This document shows, in pieces, positions 8,480 through 18,339 of a stretch of 64,000 bases of DNA. A program made the position numbers and the translations under genes. Position 1 is the first letter of the stretch; each line of letters starts with the position of its first letter. The DNA lies in NCBI RefSeq assembly GCF_008107695.1, contig NZ_VIRG01000070.1, positions 186,001-250,000 of the forward strand, given 5' to 3'. The DNA is from Stappia sp. BW2 (GTDB lineage Bacteria; Pseudomonadota; Alphaproteobacteria; Rhizobiales; Stappiaceae). The notes below the pieces were generated by a model. It saw nothing but the letters and a program-made list of their open reading frames with translations, was not told where the DNA came from and made no database searches.

Positions 8480-11400
8480 TTAGCCGAAGTAGGATTGTAA
8501 AGGTCTTACTTCAAGGCTCCCAGCTTTATGGGCAGCGATGCCTTTGGCCGCGGCCACAGATCCTGCAAGGGTCGTGTAATACGGAACCTTGTTCAGAAGA
8601 GCTGCCCGGCGCATGGACCGGCTGTCGGAGATAGCCTGCGCACCTTCGGTCGTGTTGAAGACGAGCTGAACCTCACCGTTCTTGATAGCATCGACGATGT
8701 GCGGCCGGCCTTCAAGGACCTTGTTGATCTTCTTCACCGCAATCCCCTTTTCCGCCAGTAACGTCTGGGTGCCGCCGGTGGCGATGATGGTGAAGCCGCC
8801 GGCTTCCAGGCTGCGGACCGCGTCAATCACGCCGGCCTTGTCTTCGTCGCGCATGGAAACGAACACGGTGCCCTTGTCCGGAACGCCGGTGCCGGAGCCG
8901 ATCTGGGCCTTGGCGAAGGCCTTGCCGAAAGCGGTGTCCAGGCCCATGACTTCGCCGGTCGAGCGCATTTCCGGGCCGAGGATGGTGTCGACGCCGGGGA
9001 AGCGGGCAAACGGGAAGACGGCTTCCTTGACCGCGATATGGTCGAGTTTCTTTTCCGACAGTCCGAAGGAAGCAAGGCTTTCGCCCGCCATGATCCGGCT
9101 GGCGATCTTCGCAACCGGCACGCCGATTGTCTTGGCGACGAAGGGCACGGTACGCGAGGCGCGCGGGTTGACTTCCAGAACGAAAATCTCGCCCTTCTTG
9201 ATGGCGTATTGCACGTTCATCAGCCCGCCGACTTCCAGGCCCAGGGCGAGTGCCTTGGTCTGCCGCTTGAGTTCTTCCAGCATGTCTTCGCCGAGCGAGA
9301 ACGGCGGCAGGGAGCAGGCGCTGTCGCCGGAATGGATGCCGGCTTCCTCGATGTGCTCCATGATGCCGCAGACGAACACGTCCTTGCCGTCGCAAAGGGC
9401 ATCTACATCCACTTCGATGGCGCCGTCGAGATAGCGGTCGAACAGCAGCGGGTTGGTGCCCAGAACGGTGTTGATCTGGCCGGTCTTGTCGTTCGGGTAC
9501 TTGGCCCGCACCTCGGCCGGTACCAGCTCCGGCAGCGTGCCGAGCAGGTAGGAGTTGAGGGCTTCCTCGTCGCGGATGATCTGCATGGCGCGGCCGCCCA
9601 GAACGTAGGACGGGCGCACGACCAGAGGCAGGCCGAGCTGGCCGGCGATCAGACGGCCCTGTTCAACGGAATAGGCAATGCCGTTTTCCGGCTGCTTCAG
9701 GTCGAGCTTGATCAGGAGCTTCTGGAACCGGTCGCGGTCTTCTGCAAGATCGATCATGTCGGGAGACGTGCCGAGGATCGGCACGCCGGCCTTGACCAGA
9801 GCCTGGGCCAGCTTCAGCGGGGTCTGGCCGCCAAACTGAACGATGACGCCGTGCAGCGTGCCGTTCTCCTGCTCCTTGCGCATGATTTCCAGGACGTCCT
9901 CAGGGGTCAGCGGCTCGAAATAGAGACGGTCGGACGTGTCGTAGTCGGTCGAGACGGTTTCCGGGTTACAGTTGACCATGATGGTTTCGTAGCCGGCGTC
10001 TTCCAGAGCGAAGGCGGCGTGACAGCAGCAATAGTCGAACTCGATGCCCTGGCCGATCCGGTTCGGACCGCCCCCCAGGATGACCACTTTCTTGCGATCG
10101 CTCGGGTTGGCCTCGCAGGCAGGCTTGCCCATGAAGGGAGCCTCGTACGTGGAGTACATGTAGGCGGTCGGTGAGGCGAATTCGGCGGCGCAGGTGTCGA
10201 TACGCTTGTAGACCGGGTGTACGTCCAGTTCCTTGCGGAGCTTGGCGACATCCGACGCGTCGAGATCGGCAAGGCTTGCCAGGCGCGCATCCGAAAATCC
10301 CATGGCTTTCAGTTTGCGCAGGTTCTCCCCGTCTTTCGGGAGACCGATCTTGCGAACTTTCGCTTCGACGTCGAGGATCGCCTCGATCTGCTCCAGGAAC
10401 CAGGGATTGATGCCGCTGGCCTCGTAGATCTCTTCGGCAGACATGCCAAGGCGCATGGCCTGGGCGACGTTGAGCAGCCGGCTCGGTGTCGGTGTCGAGA
10501 CGGCAGCGCGCAGGGCGTTGCGGTCGTCGCCCTGATCAAGGCCGGGGATTTCGGTTTCGTCGAGACCGTTCAGACCCGTTTCCAGTCCGCGCAAGGCCTT
10601 CTGCAGGCTTTCGTTGAAGGTGCGGCCAATGGCCATCACTTCGCCGACCGACTTCATGGCAGTGGTGAGGGTCGATTCGGATCCCGGGAATTTCTCGAAG
10701 GCGAACCGCGGGATCTTGGTCACGACGTAATCAATGGTCGGTTCGAAGGAAGCCGGGGTCGCGCCGCCGGTGATGTCGTTCTCCAGTTCGTCCAGCGTGT
10801 AGCCGACGGCAAGCTTGGCCGCGATCTTGGCAATCGGGAAACCGGTTGCCTTGGACGCCAGGGCGGAGGAGCGCGACACGCGCGGGTTCATTTCAATCAC
10901 GACCAAACGGCCATTGTCCGGATTGACCGCGAACTGCACGTTCGATCCGCCGGTTTCCACGCCGATCTCGCGCAGCACCGCGATCGATGCGTCGCGCATC
11001 ATCTGGTATTCCTTGTCGGTCAGCGTCAGGGCCGGCGCGACGGTGATGGAATCGCCTGTGTGCACGCCCATCGGATCGACGTTCTCGATGGAGCAGATGA
11101 TGATGCAGTTGTCCGCCTTGTCGCGGACGACTTCCATCTCGTATTCTTTCCAGCCGAGCAGGCTCTCGTCGATCAGAACCTGACCGACCGGCGAGGCATC
11201 GATGCCGGAGCGGACGATGGTTTCATATTCTTCTCTGTTGTAGGCCACACCGCCGCCGGTGCCGCCAAGGGTAAAGGCGGGCCGGATGATTGCCGGCAGG
11301 CCGATCTCGTCGATGGCGCGCATGGCTTCAAGATAACCGGCGTTGCGGTCATAGCCGACAATCCGGCCGTTTTCGTCGTGGATCGCCGGGGAGGAGGCAA

Positions 11401-11842
11401 TGGCAGCGCGGGGGTTTTCCAGACCGATGACGTCCATCGCTGCCCGGAATTTTTCGCGGTCCTCGGCCTTTTCGATGACATCGGCGCGGGCGCCGATCAT
11501 TTCGACGCCGTATTTTTCCAGAATGCCCATCTGCTCCAGGTCGAGCGCGCAGTTCAGCGCGGTCTGGCCCCCCATCGTCGGCAGGAGCGCGTCGGGGCGT
11601 TCCTTCTCGATGATCTTGGCAACCAGCTCCGGCGTGATCGGTTCGATGTAGGTAGCGTCGGCCAGGTCCGGATCGGTCATGATCGTCGCCGGGTTCGAGT
11701 TGACCAGGATGATACGATAGCCTTCCTCGCGCAGCGCCTTGCAGGCCTGAGTGCCCGAATAGTCGAATTCACAGGCCTGACCGATGACAATCGGACCAGC
11801 ACCAATAATCAGGATGGAAGAGATATCTGTGCGTTTTGGCAT
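8480..11842 (-). CDS. carB: Carbamoyl-phosphate synthase large subunit
   Basis: 1120 aa, slightly longer than the usual 1070-1160 range of alphaproteobacterial CarB. It makes carbamoyl phosphate for pyrimidine and arginine synthesis from bicarbonate, ATP and CarA-delivered ammonia. The two homologous synthetase halves are visible: the first begins [20 protein letters not shown], the second [20 protein letters not shown]. Each has its ATP-grasp core ([38 protein letters not shown]) and the linker region with its oligomerisation domain. The C-terminal allosteric MGS domain is seen as [20 protein letters not shown]. carA lies about 2 kb upstream on the same strand, split from carB by an XRE and a MerR gene, so the pair is not a simple operon. 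Confidence 0.98.
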   Translation of the reverse strand: MPKRTDISSILIIGAGPIVIGQACEFDYSGTQACKALREEGYRIILVNSNPATIMTDPDLADATYIEPITPELVAKIIEKERPDALLPTMGGQTALNCALDLEQMGILEKYGVEMIGARADVIEKAEDREKFRAAMDVIGLENPRAAIASSPAIHDENGRIVGYDRNAGYLEAMRAIDEIGLPAIIRPAFTLGGTGGGVAYNREEYETIVRSGIDASPVGQVLIDESLLGWKEYEMEVVRDKADNCIIICSIENVDPMGVHTGDSITVAPALTLTDKEYQMMRDASIAVLREIGVETGGSNVQFAVNPDNGRLVVIEMNPRVSRSSALASKATGFPIAKIAAKLAVGYTLDELENDITGGATPASFEPTIDYVVTKIPRFAFEKFPGSESTLTTAMKSVGEVMAIGRTFNESLQKALRGLETGLNGLDETEIPGLDQGDDRNALRAAVSTPTPSRLLNVAQAMRLGMSAEEIYEASGINPWFLEQIEAILDVEAKVRKIGLPKDGENLRKLKAMGFSDARLASLADLDASDVAKLRKELDVHPVYKRIDTCAAEFASPTAYMYSTYEAPFMGKPACEANPSDRKKVVILGGGPNRIGQGIEFDYCCCHAAFALEDAGYETIMVNCNPETVSTDYDTSDRLYFEPLTPEDVLEIMRKEQENGTLHGVIVQFGGQTPLKLAQALVKAGVPILGTSPDMIDLAEDRDRFQKLLIKLDLKQPENGIAYSVEQGRLIAGQLGLPLVVRPSYVLGGRAMQIIRDEEALNSYLLGTLPELVPAEVRAKYPNDKTGQINTVLGTNPLLFDRYLDGAIEVDVDALCDGKDVFVCGIMEHIEEAGIHSGDSACSLPPFSLGEDMLEELKRQTKALALGLEVGGLMNVQYAIKKGEIFVLEVNPRASRTVPFVAKTIGVPVAKIASRIMAGESLASFGLSEKKLDHIAVKEAVFPFARFPGVDTILGPEMRSTGEVMGLDTAFGKAFAKAQIGSGTGVPDKGTVFVSMRDEDKAGVIDAVRSLEAGGFTIIATGGTQTLLAEKGIAVKKINKVLEGRPHIVDAIKNGEVQLVFNTTEGAQAISDSRSMRRAALLNKVPYYTTLAGSVAAAKGIAAHKAGSLEVRPLQSYFG

Positions 11843-12013
11843 CTCGGCTCGCAGCTCGCAGCGGCCTTTCCGGATAGCGGGGCCGCTATTCGGTCTGGCT
11901 CGGACATGAGGGTATGACTATGTTGGCTGAGCGCGTCTTATAGGGAAAAGGTGCGCAGGAGGAAACCCCGTCAGGACGTGAAAGTCGACCTTTTGCGGGC
12001 TAAAATCACGACT

Positions 12014-12292
12014 TTATTCCGGCTTGGCGGTTTCGGCGGGCAAAGCGATCGTTGTTTGGCCGTCGAAGTCGGCGATCCCTTCCGACAATGCATAGCAGGC
12101 AAGGCGTATGGACTTTGGAATTTCGACGGGCCGACCGTCGCGATTCCCCTTTTCGTAATATTGGATCATGCGCTTCTTCAGGCCGAGACGATCCGCAGCG
12201 TCTTTCTGCTTGAGCCCGAGTGCCCGGCGCCAGTGGCGGAACTGCTGAGGCGTCATGCCAGTCACGCTGTCTTTTGATTTTGAATCGGCCAT
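12014..12292 (-). CDS. XRE-family helix-turn-helix regulator
   Basis: 92-aa protein with a single HTH: MTPQQFRHWRRALGLKQKDA followed by ADRLGLKKRMIQYYEKGN. It resembles small alphaproteobacterial XRE regulators. The C-terminal tail (GIADFDGQTTIALPAETAKP) is short and no ligand domain is present. Its upstream region contains two adjacent short perfect palindromes that could be its own operator. It lies between carB and the AT-rich 12.4-13.0 kb gap, and what it controls is unknown. Confidence 0.8.
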   Translation of the reverse strand: MADSKSKDSVTGMTPQQFRHWRRALGLKQKDAADRLGLKKRMIQYYEKGNRDGRPVEIPKSIRLACYALSEGIADFDGQTTIALPAETAKPE

Positions 12293-12379
12293 TTCGTCTT
12301 ATTCCAGAATACCTTGGTTGCGGGCAGCTGTGTGCCTGAGTGCCCGTCCGGCATCTGTGACAGAAATAACCTTGCTCAT

Positions 12380-12409
12380 CGATTGTCAATCGAGAAGTGC
12401 ACAATGTGC
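12380..12409. promoter_or_regulatory. Two adjacent short palindromes upstream of the XRE gene
   Basis: CGATTGTCAATCG (12380-12392) and GCACAATGTGC (12399-12409) are both perfect odd-length palindromes, centred 18 bp apart, about 90-115 bp upstream of the XRE start. The spacing is close to two helical turns. They are candidate operators for the XRE protein itself; this is inferred from position only. Confidence 0.4.
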
Positions 12410-13224
12410 CCTTTTGCATCTGCCTTTACGGAGGATTGGTGGTATTAAATTGACCGTGTGGACAAAAAATTGATACACATTTTTTCCTCATGGCGGATTG
12501 GCGGTTTAACCCTAAATATCTTGAAAATCCTTGTGTTTTTTTAGGGTTCGAATGTGAATTGATACTCGCGTATTGCGGGTATTGTTCTGCAAGTTCTGTC
12601 GATTTGCGCCCTGAAAAGGGCGGCTTGGGAGATATTTTGTCTACATAGTATCTAGGTTATTTTCACCATTCGTAATAAACAGCAGGATTAGGAATAAGGG
12701 AGGTAAGTATTTTTTCATTGCTCTCTGCCGTGAGGTAAAGAAAATTTATAGTGGATTCTTATATTCAAGAAAAGATAGCTTGTCATATTTAGATTATCGA
12801 TAATTAATATTTGTATGCTTTTTGCCTATTTCTCAATGAATAGACAATCATGGATGCGTGTCCTTTCTGGTTATTTTCTAGTTTTGGTTTTCGCGTAACT
12901 GAAACTTTCATAAAAACGCGCCAATATACCTATTTTTGACCTAGATTTTAACTGTCAATCCGGTGTATTAAACTATTGCTTAGTCTCCTATGAGTTTGGC
13001 GTTGGGAGCTTCTGAAGCGGAGAGCGTTGCGCTCAAAGCGACAGAGGCTGCACTTGCGGTGCTAGTGGGACCTGATGAGTTGGTGGTGGGACCAGCGATT
13101 CAGGAGTGCAGCAAGACCCGGCCAGACCTGGAACAAGAAAGACAAGATCGGGCTTAATAGAATGAACAATGTAGCAACCAAAATGGTCGTGGTGCCGGAT
13201 ATTGCCGGGCCAGGAGAAGAAGTG
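12410..13224. other. Long AT-rich gene-free region upstream of the MerR gene
   Basis: From about 12430 to 13000 the sequence is clearly AT-rich compared with the roughly 60% GC neighbours, with T-runs (TTTTTTTAGGG) and A/T blocks such as ATCGATAATTAATATTTG. No ORF of useful size is present. The only notable small frame is ATG 12836 to TAA 12898, a 20-residue hydrophobic peptide with no clear ribosome site. From about 13010 base composition returns to normal and an open frame leads into the MerR gene. The region could be transferred DNA, a structured leader or an untranslated RNA. Confidence 0.45.
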
Positions 13225-13599
13225 ATGCTGGACGATCGCAATCTTGCGATCTCGGAAATGTCCGAACGGTTCGACGTCACCCTCCGAACTCTTCGATTTT
13301 ACGAAGAAAAAGGCCTTCTCAATCCAGTTCGCAAGGGGGCGCGCCGTTTCTACGGTCCGCGTGATGTTTCGCGGATGCGGGTAATCCTGCAGGCCAAGAA
13401 GATCGGCCTGACGCTTGCCGAGATCCGTCGCGTCATCAAGCTGGTGGAAGGCAACGACAAGCGGGAAGACCAGTTCAAGGAACTTCAGGAAATCTGCCTG
13501 GCGCAGCAAGACATCCTTGCCGAGCAGAAGCAGATGCTTGACGAGCAGATTGCGGAAGTCGGCGAGATCCTGACGGCGTTTGACGAATTGGTCAAATAA
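13225..13599 (+). CDS. MerR-family transcriptional regulator
   Basis: 124 aa from the ATG at 13225, which has a strong AGGAGAAG ribosome site 5 nt upstream. Frames with ATG at 13162 or further upstream stay open but lack a ribosome site and add non-family sequence. The HTH is LAISEMSERFDVTLRTLRFY followed by EEKGLLNPVRKGARRFYGPR. A dimerisation coiled coil follows (IRRVIKLVEGNDKREDQFKE onward to AEVGEILTAF). There is no cysteine set for metal sensing, so it belongs to the short alphaproteobacterial MerR group of unknown effector. A strong terminator follows. Confidence 0.85.
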   Translation: MLDDRNLAISEMSERFDVTLRTLRFYEEKGLLNPVRKGARRFYGPRDVSRMRVILQAKKIGLTLAEIRRVIKLVEGNDKREDQFKELQEICLAQQDILAEQKQMLDEQIAEVGEILTAFDELVK

Positions 13600-13621
13600 C
13601 GCATTCGGGCATCATGCCAAC

Positions 13622-13662
13622 AAAAACCCCCGGCGCGCAGTGCGAGCCGGGGGTTTTTGTTT
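13622..13662 (+). terminator. Strong bidirectional terminator between MerR gene and carA
   Basis: AAAAACCCCCGGC and GCCGGGGGTTTTTG form a long GC-rich stem with A-run and T-run on either side. It can end both the rightward MerR transcript and the leftward carA transcript. Confidence 0.85.
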
Positions 13663-13762
13663 GACCGAGCATTCGTTTCCGGAACGGTTTGACCGCTGTC
13701 AGCATCAACCTGCAGCGCAGGGGAGAGCGGCGCTAGCCGCCGGCTCCCGGACCCTCATGAAC

Positions 13763-14947
13763 TCAGGCTGCCGACTTTGCACTTTCCATCAGATCGGTGA
13801 ACCGCTTGAACAGGTAATGACTGTCGCGGGGACCAGGTGATGCTTCCGGGTGGTACTGGACGGAAAAGACAGGCTTGTCCTTCATGGCAAGGCCGCAGTT
13901 GGAGCCGTCGAACAGGGAAACATGCGTCTGCTGGACATTGTCCGGCAGACTTTCTGCATCTACCGCAAAACCGTGGTTCATCGATGTGATCTCGACCTTG
14001 CCGGTGGTGTGGTCGAACACCGGATGATTGGCGCCGTGGTGTCCCTGATGCATCTTGAGGGTCTTGCCGCCAAGCGCCAGCGCAAGCATCTGGTGACCGA
14101 GGCAGATCCCGAACGTGGGAACGCCTGAGTCAACGATCTTCCGGATCATCGGGACGGCATAGTCACCGGTGGCGGCAGGGTCACCCGGTCCGTTGGACAG
14201 GAATACGCCATCAGGGGCATGCGCCAGAACGTCTTCGGCCGTTGCGGTCGCCGGAAGAACGGTGACGTCACAGCCTGCATCGGTCAGCAGGCGCAGGATG
14301 TTGCGCTTGATGCCGTAGTCGATGGCGACGACCTTGAACTTGCCGCCCTGCGCCTCTCCGAAGCCTTCGTTCCATTTCCAGGTTGTCTGGTGCCACTGGT
14401 GCGACTGGGAGGTCGAGGCGTCCTTGGCAAGGTCCATGCCCACAAGGCCGGACCAGTTTGCTGCGGCAGTTTTCAGCGTATCCACATCGAATGTGCCGTC
14501 CGGCGAATGCGCGATCACGCCGTTGGGGACGCCTTTTTCGCGGATCAGCGCAGTCAGGGCACGGGTATCGATGCCGCTGATGCCGATCAGGTTACGGCTC
14601 TTCAGCCAGGCGTCGAGGTGTTTCGCTGCCCGGTAGTTGGCCGGATCGGTGACGGAGGCTGCCAGCACGACACCGCGGATGCCGCTGTCCGCGGCCATGT
14701 TGACCGTCTCGATGTCTTCATCATTCGTGCCGACATTGCCGATATGCGGAAATGTGAAGGTGATGATCTGACCGGAATAGGACGGGTCGGTCAGGATCTC
14801 CTGATAGCCCGTCATTGCCGTATTAAAGCAAATTTCACCAACGGCTTGGCCGGTAGCACCGAGGCCCTGTCCTTCGATTACACTGCCGTCGGAGAGCACA
14901 AGCAGGGCGGTCGCCGGGGTCTCGGACCATGCGTCTGCAGTCGTCAT
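13763..14947 (-). CDS. carA: Carbamoyl-phosphate synthase small subunit
   Basis: 394 aa from the ATG at 14947 (MTTADAWSETPATALLVLSD). The frame is open a little further to a TTG at 15022, but that extension is not family-like. The N-terminal small-subunit domain is followed by a class I glutamine amidotransferase with the nucleophile in PTFGICLGHQMLALALGGKT and the catalytic His/Glu in FSVQYHPEASPGP. It supplies ammonia to CarB through an intramolecular tunnel. It is divergent from yqeY. Confidence 0.97.
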   Translation of the reverse strand: MTTADAWSETPATALLVLSDGSVIEGQGLGATGQAVGEICFNTAMTGYQEILTDPSYSGQIITFTFPHIGNVGTNDEDIETVNMAADSGIRGVVLAASVTDPANYRAAKHLDAWLKSRNLIGISGIDTRALTALIREKGVPNGVIAHSPDGTFDVDTLKTAAANWSGLVGMDLAKDASTSQSHQWHQTTWKWNEGFGEAQGGKFKVVAIDYGIKRNILRLLTDAGCDVTVLPATATAEDVLAHAPDGVFLSNGPGDPAATGDYAVPMIRKIVDSGVPTFGICLGHQMLALALGGKTLKMHQGHHGANHPVFDHTTGKVEITSMNHGFAVDAESLPDNVQQTHVSLFDGSNCGLAMKDKPVFSVQYHPEASPGPRDSHYLFKRFTDLMESAKSAA

Positions 14948-15180
14948 GTCTTGTTTCCAGATCTTGTTGGTGACATCATGCGCTGCAGGAAGGGCGTCTG
15001 AGGCGGGCTGGAAAGCTCGCAAATGGCTGCCTGCATTAAGCGCGGGACTCTATGGGAAGCGGCTTGGATCGTCAATATTGATCCTCTGAAAAAAGATCTT
15101 TAAAATTCAATGGCTTGGCTGAGAAAATGGAATGGCGCCCCTGAGCGCCGTGCCTCAGCGCGACAGGGGTAGGGTGAACC

Positions 15181-15687
15181 ATGCGCGACATCATGCGCGA
15201 AAGAATCAATGCTGCCCTGAAAGCGGCGCAGGATACTGGCGACAAGCGCCGGTCCGCCACGTTGCGTCTTGTGCAGACCGCCGTGAAGGATCGTGAGGCT
15301 GCTGCGCGTGAAAACGGCAAGGACGGCGTCAACGAAGCTGAAGTGATTGAGATCCTTCAGAAAATGATCCGTCAGCGAGAAACTTCAGCGGAAGAGTTCG
15401 AAAGCGGCGGGCAGCTTGATCTGGCCGAGCAGGAGCGTGAAGAGCGTGAAATTATTCGCGAATTTCTGCCTGTTCAGCTCAGCGACGACGAAATGCAGAA
15501 GATCTGCGAGGAGACGGTCAGGGAGATCGACGCACATGGTCTGCGCGATATCGGCCGCTGCATGAACGAACTGAAGAGCCGGTATCCGGGCAAAATGGAC
15601 TTCGTGCAGGCGTCCTGCCTGGTCAAGGACATGCTGCGGGCCGATGGCGGCGAGCAGGGCAGCAACGGCACCGGAAAGCAGGACTGA
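15181..15687 (+). CDS. yqeY: GatB/YqeY domain-containing protein
   Basis: 168 aa, somewhat longer than the usual 150 because of a basic C-terminal tail. Family features are RERINAALKAAQDTGDKRRS at the N-terminus, ATLRLVQTAVKDRE, and a helical tail resembling the tRNA-binding domain of GatB (YPGKMDFVQASCLVKDMLRA). Free-standing YqeY is widespread, often next to dnaG/rpoD or rpsU, and its role is not settled; contact with tRNA or amidotransferase is assumed from the homology. Here it opens the dnaG-rpoD cluster. Confidence 0.9.
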   Translation: MRDIMRERINAALKAAQDTGDKRRSATLRLVQTAVKDREAAARENGKDGVNEAEVIEILQKMIRQRETSAEEFESGGQLDLAEQEREEREIIREFLPVQLSDDEMQKICEETVREIDAHGLRDIGRCMNELKSRYPGKMDFVQASCLVKDMLRADGGEQGSNGTGKQD

Positions 15688-15861
15688 CCCGACACCACGG
15701 CCGGCAAGCTTATGCACAATATTTCCAGAAACCGGGCAGGTGGTCCGGTGCCACTGGAAACAGCCTCAAAGACATTCTATTTTGGCGGACTGACCGTCGG
15801 CGCCTGAGTGTGCCGGTGGCAGAAAGCCGTATTCCGTGAACCTGGGCGTCAACACTGTTCC

Positions 15862-17808
15862 ATGCGTTTTGAACCGCGTCTCCTCGATGAAATCCGTGCC
15901 CGGCTGACGTTATCGGAGGTCGTGGGGCGGCGTGTGACCTGGGACAGGCGCAAGACGCAGCCCGGCAAGGGCGATTATTGGGCCTGCTGCCCCTTCCATC
16001 AGGAAAAGAGCCCCAGCTTTCACGTTGATGACCGGCGCAACCGCTACAAGTGTTTCGGCTGTGGGGCGTCCGGCGATCATTTCACCTTCCTGTGCGAAAC
16101 CGAGGGGCTGAGCTTTCCCGAGGCTGTCGAGCGCCTGGCCGAGCAGGCGGGCGTGGGGCTGCCCGCGCCCGATCCCCAGGCGGCGCGGCGCGAAAAGAAG
16201 CGGGCAGGGCTTGCCGACATCTGCGAAATGGCGGCGCAGTTTTTTCAGAACGAATTTGCCGGCCCGCGCGGTGATACCGCCCGCGTCTACACACAGAAAC
16301 GCGGCCTGACCCAGGAAACCTTGCGTGAGTTCCGGTTCGGGTTCGCCCCTGAAAGCCGGGACGCGCTGAAGGGATATCTTGCCGCGCGCGAGATCCCCGA
16401 AGCTGACATGATCGAGGCTGGATTGATCATCAAGCCGGAGGATGGGCGCCCCTCCTACGACCGCTTTCGTGGCCGATTGATGATCCCGATCCAGGACGAC
16501 CGCGGCCGGGTTGTCGCCTTTGGTGGGCGGACGCTGTCTCCCGAGGGCCAACCGAAATACCTGAACTCGCCGGAAACACCGCTGTTTCACAAGGGCGTCA
16601 TGCTTTTCAACGCGCACCGTGCACGCGAGCCCGCCTTCAAGAGCGGTGAGGCCGTGGTGGTGGAAGGTTATCTTGATGCCATTGCCCTCTGGCAGGCAGG
16701 CATCCACCACGTGGTCGCTTCTCTGGGAACGGCCTTTACCGAAGACCAGGTGGTGCGGCTGTGGAAATTCGCGCCCGAGCCGGTGATCTGCTTCGACGGT
16801 GACGCGGCTGGGGTTTCTGCGGCGCACCGGGCGATCGACCGGATTTTCCCGGTGCTCAAGAGTGGCTATTCCTTCCAGTTCTGCTTCCTGCCCGATGGCA
16901 TGGACCCCGATGACCTGGTCAAGCAGCGCGGAGTTTCCGGCTTTCATGAAGAGGTGGCACGGGCGCAATCGCTGTTCGAGGTGGTCTGGGACAGGGAGAT
17001 CTCCGTTTCCCGGCTGGATACGCCTGAACGCAAGGCAGCTCTTGAAAAACGGTTCGACGATCTGATCGGCACCATTCGCGACGAGCGGGTACGCAGGCGT
17101 TACCAGCTCGATTTGAAGTTCAAGCTGTCGAACCTCTTCTTCGAGCAGGCCCGCCAGTCCCGGCAGGGTGGCAAGGGTGGCCGCGCAGGCGGTTCAGGCG
17201 AGGCGGCCGTGCCGCTTGGCATGGCGCGCGAGCGGGTTTCGGCCAGTCATGATTTCGGAACGGAGCGTGTGGTGCTTGGACTGAGCATGCGCTTTCCGCA
17301 TCTGCTGGACCGGAACTTCGAACGGTTTTCCAGATTGCCTTTCGCCAATGACCTGCACAGGGAGCTCCGGGACATCCTGTGCCGGATCGTCGACGATCTG
17401 GAAGCAACGCCCATTGCCAAACTGACCAGCGGCTTCGAGGAGCCGCTTCGGGACATCATGGGCGAGATGATGCTGGAAACCATCGGGATGCAGCAGCAGC
17501 GAGGGGCTGAGTTTTCCGCCTTGATACACCGCTTCCCGCTCCTGAAATCCAATCCGCCGGAGGATTTCATCGAAGCGGCCTATCTGCATTTTCTCGATGT
17601 TCTGGAACTCAATGCTCTGGAAGACGAATTGTCGTCGGAACTGGCAACCGCGGACGAGCAGCTTGATGAACATTCCTGGATGCGCATTCAGGCGCTGACA
17701 CAGGATCTGAGCAGACGTCGGGAAGAATGTGCGCGCGATGAAGCCGATCTTGCCGAACGCGCGAAAAAAATTCGCACGGCGCCTCCGGTCGCGGTGGCAG
17801 CGCATTGA
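15862..17808 (+). CDS. dnaG: DNA primase
   Basis: 648 aa from the ATG at 15862 (MRFEPRLLDEIRARLTLSEV). An upstream in-frame start at 15808 adds 18 residues that do not fit the family. It makes RNA primers at the replication fork. Visible parts are the CHC2 zinc finger with C43, H46, C64 and C67 (CCPFHQEKSPSFH, CFGCGASGDHF), the catalytic TOPRIM core (VVVEGYLDAIALWQAG; ICFDGDAAGVSAAHRAIDR; DPDDLVKQ), and a C-terminal helicase-interacting region from about residue 450. It precedes rpoD by 531 bp, as in many macromolecular synthesis clusters. Confidence 0.98.
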   Translation: MRFEPRLLDEIRARLTLSEVVGRRVTWDRRKTQPGKGDYWACCPFHQEKSPSFHVDDRRNRYKCFGCGASGDHFTFLCETEGLSFPEAVERLAEQAGVGLPAPDPQAARREKKRAGLADICEMAAQFFQNEFAGPRGDTARVYTQKRGLTQETLREFRFGFAPESRDALKGYLAAREIPEADMIEAGLIIKPEDGRPSYDRFRGRLMIPIQDDRGRVVAFGGRTLSPEGQPKYLNSPETPLFHKGVMLFNAHRAREPAFKSGEAVVVEGYLDAIALWQAGIHHVVASLGTAFTEDQVVRLWKFAPEPVICFDGDAAGVSAAHRAIDRIFPVLKSGYSFQFCFLPDGMDPDDLVKQRGVSGFHEEVARAQSLFEVVWDREISVSRLDTPERKAALEKRFDDLIGTIRDERVRRRYQLDLKFKLSNLFFEQARQSRQGGKGGRAGGSGEAAVPLGMARERVSASHDFGTERVVLGLSMRFPHLLDRNFERFSRLPFANDLHRELRDILCRIVDDLEATPIAKLTSGFEEPLRDIMGEMMLETIGMQQQRGAEFSALIHRFPLLKSNPPEDFIEAAYLHFLDVLELNALEDELSSELATADEQLDEHSWMRIQALTQDLSRRREECARDEADLAERAKKIRTAPPVAVAAH

Positions 17809-18339
17809 GACGCGGCGGTTGACGGTGACTGATGTGGTGGCATTTCCGGCTCAACTCGCCGGAAAGGGAGCTTTCTGAGCGGCTATCCGTTTTTCCGAGC
17901 CTGGCCTGAGTTGGGTCTGGAATAGCTCTTTTTGGTGTTCGCAGAGGCACAAAAATGGCATTTTCCGATTGACCAGTGACGAATCACACTTGCGAATCGT
18001 GTGAGCCGAGCTAAATAGAACGTTTGCAGCCCTCATGCGCCGGAGCTTCCAAGCCTGCTCGCGGCAAAAGTCTTAATATAGCTGCAACCCGAATGAACAC
18101 CTTTTACGCATTCGTTTCCGGATGCCTTCAGAAAAGGCCGTGTGCTGCGTCGATGCTGAAATATGCCAATGTCGAAAAGTGTACGGTTAATTGGGACTTA
18201 AGGGACACGGCTTACAACCTTACTAACAGTGATTCTTTCAGACGCCGCCGCAGCAATTGCTGGCGCGCTGAGGCGGAATTGGGTTGAAGCCAAACAAGGG
18301 GCGCGGCGTGGCCGGACCGGCCGCGAACTGGAGCACAAT
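17809..18339 (+). promoter_or_regulatory. Long dnaG-rpoD intergenic region (rpoD leader)
   Basis: 531 bp without a gene. It must hold the promoters of rpoD. A TCACAC / GTGTGA inverted repeat (arms 17984-17989 and 17999-18004) with a 9-nt spacer lies in its first half and could be an operator. I could not assign a specific -35/-10 pair with confidence. The open frame that enters rpoD from 18229 is probably untranslated leader. Confidence 0.45.

Noticed and set aside
10217..11917. Long open frame on the plus strand opposite carB (566 codons)
   Set aside because: It mirrors the codon pattern of carB, has no ribosome site and no family features. GC-rich genes commonly leave long open frames on the other strand.
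12836..12898. 20-residue hydrophobic peptide in the AT-rich gap
   Set aside because: No ribosome site, chance expectation in AT-rich DNA, no conservation data.
17984..18004. Calling TCACAC-N9-GTGTGA a defined operator of rpoD
   Set aside because: Arms of six bases can occur by chance, and no matching regulator is adjacent. Only mentioned in the leader entry.
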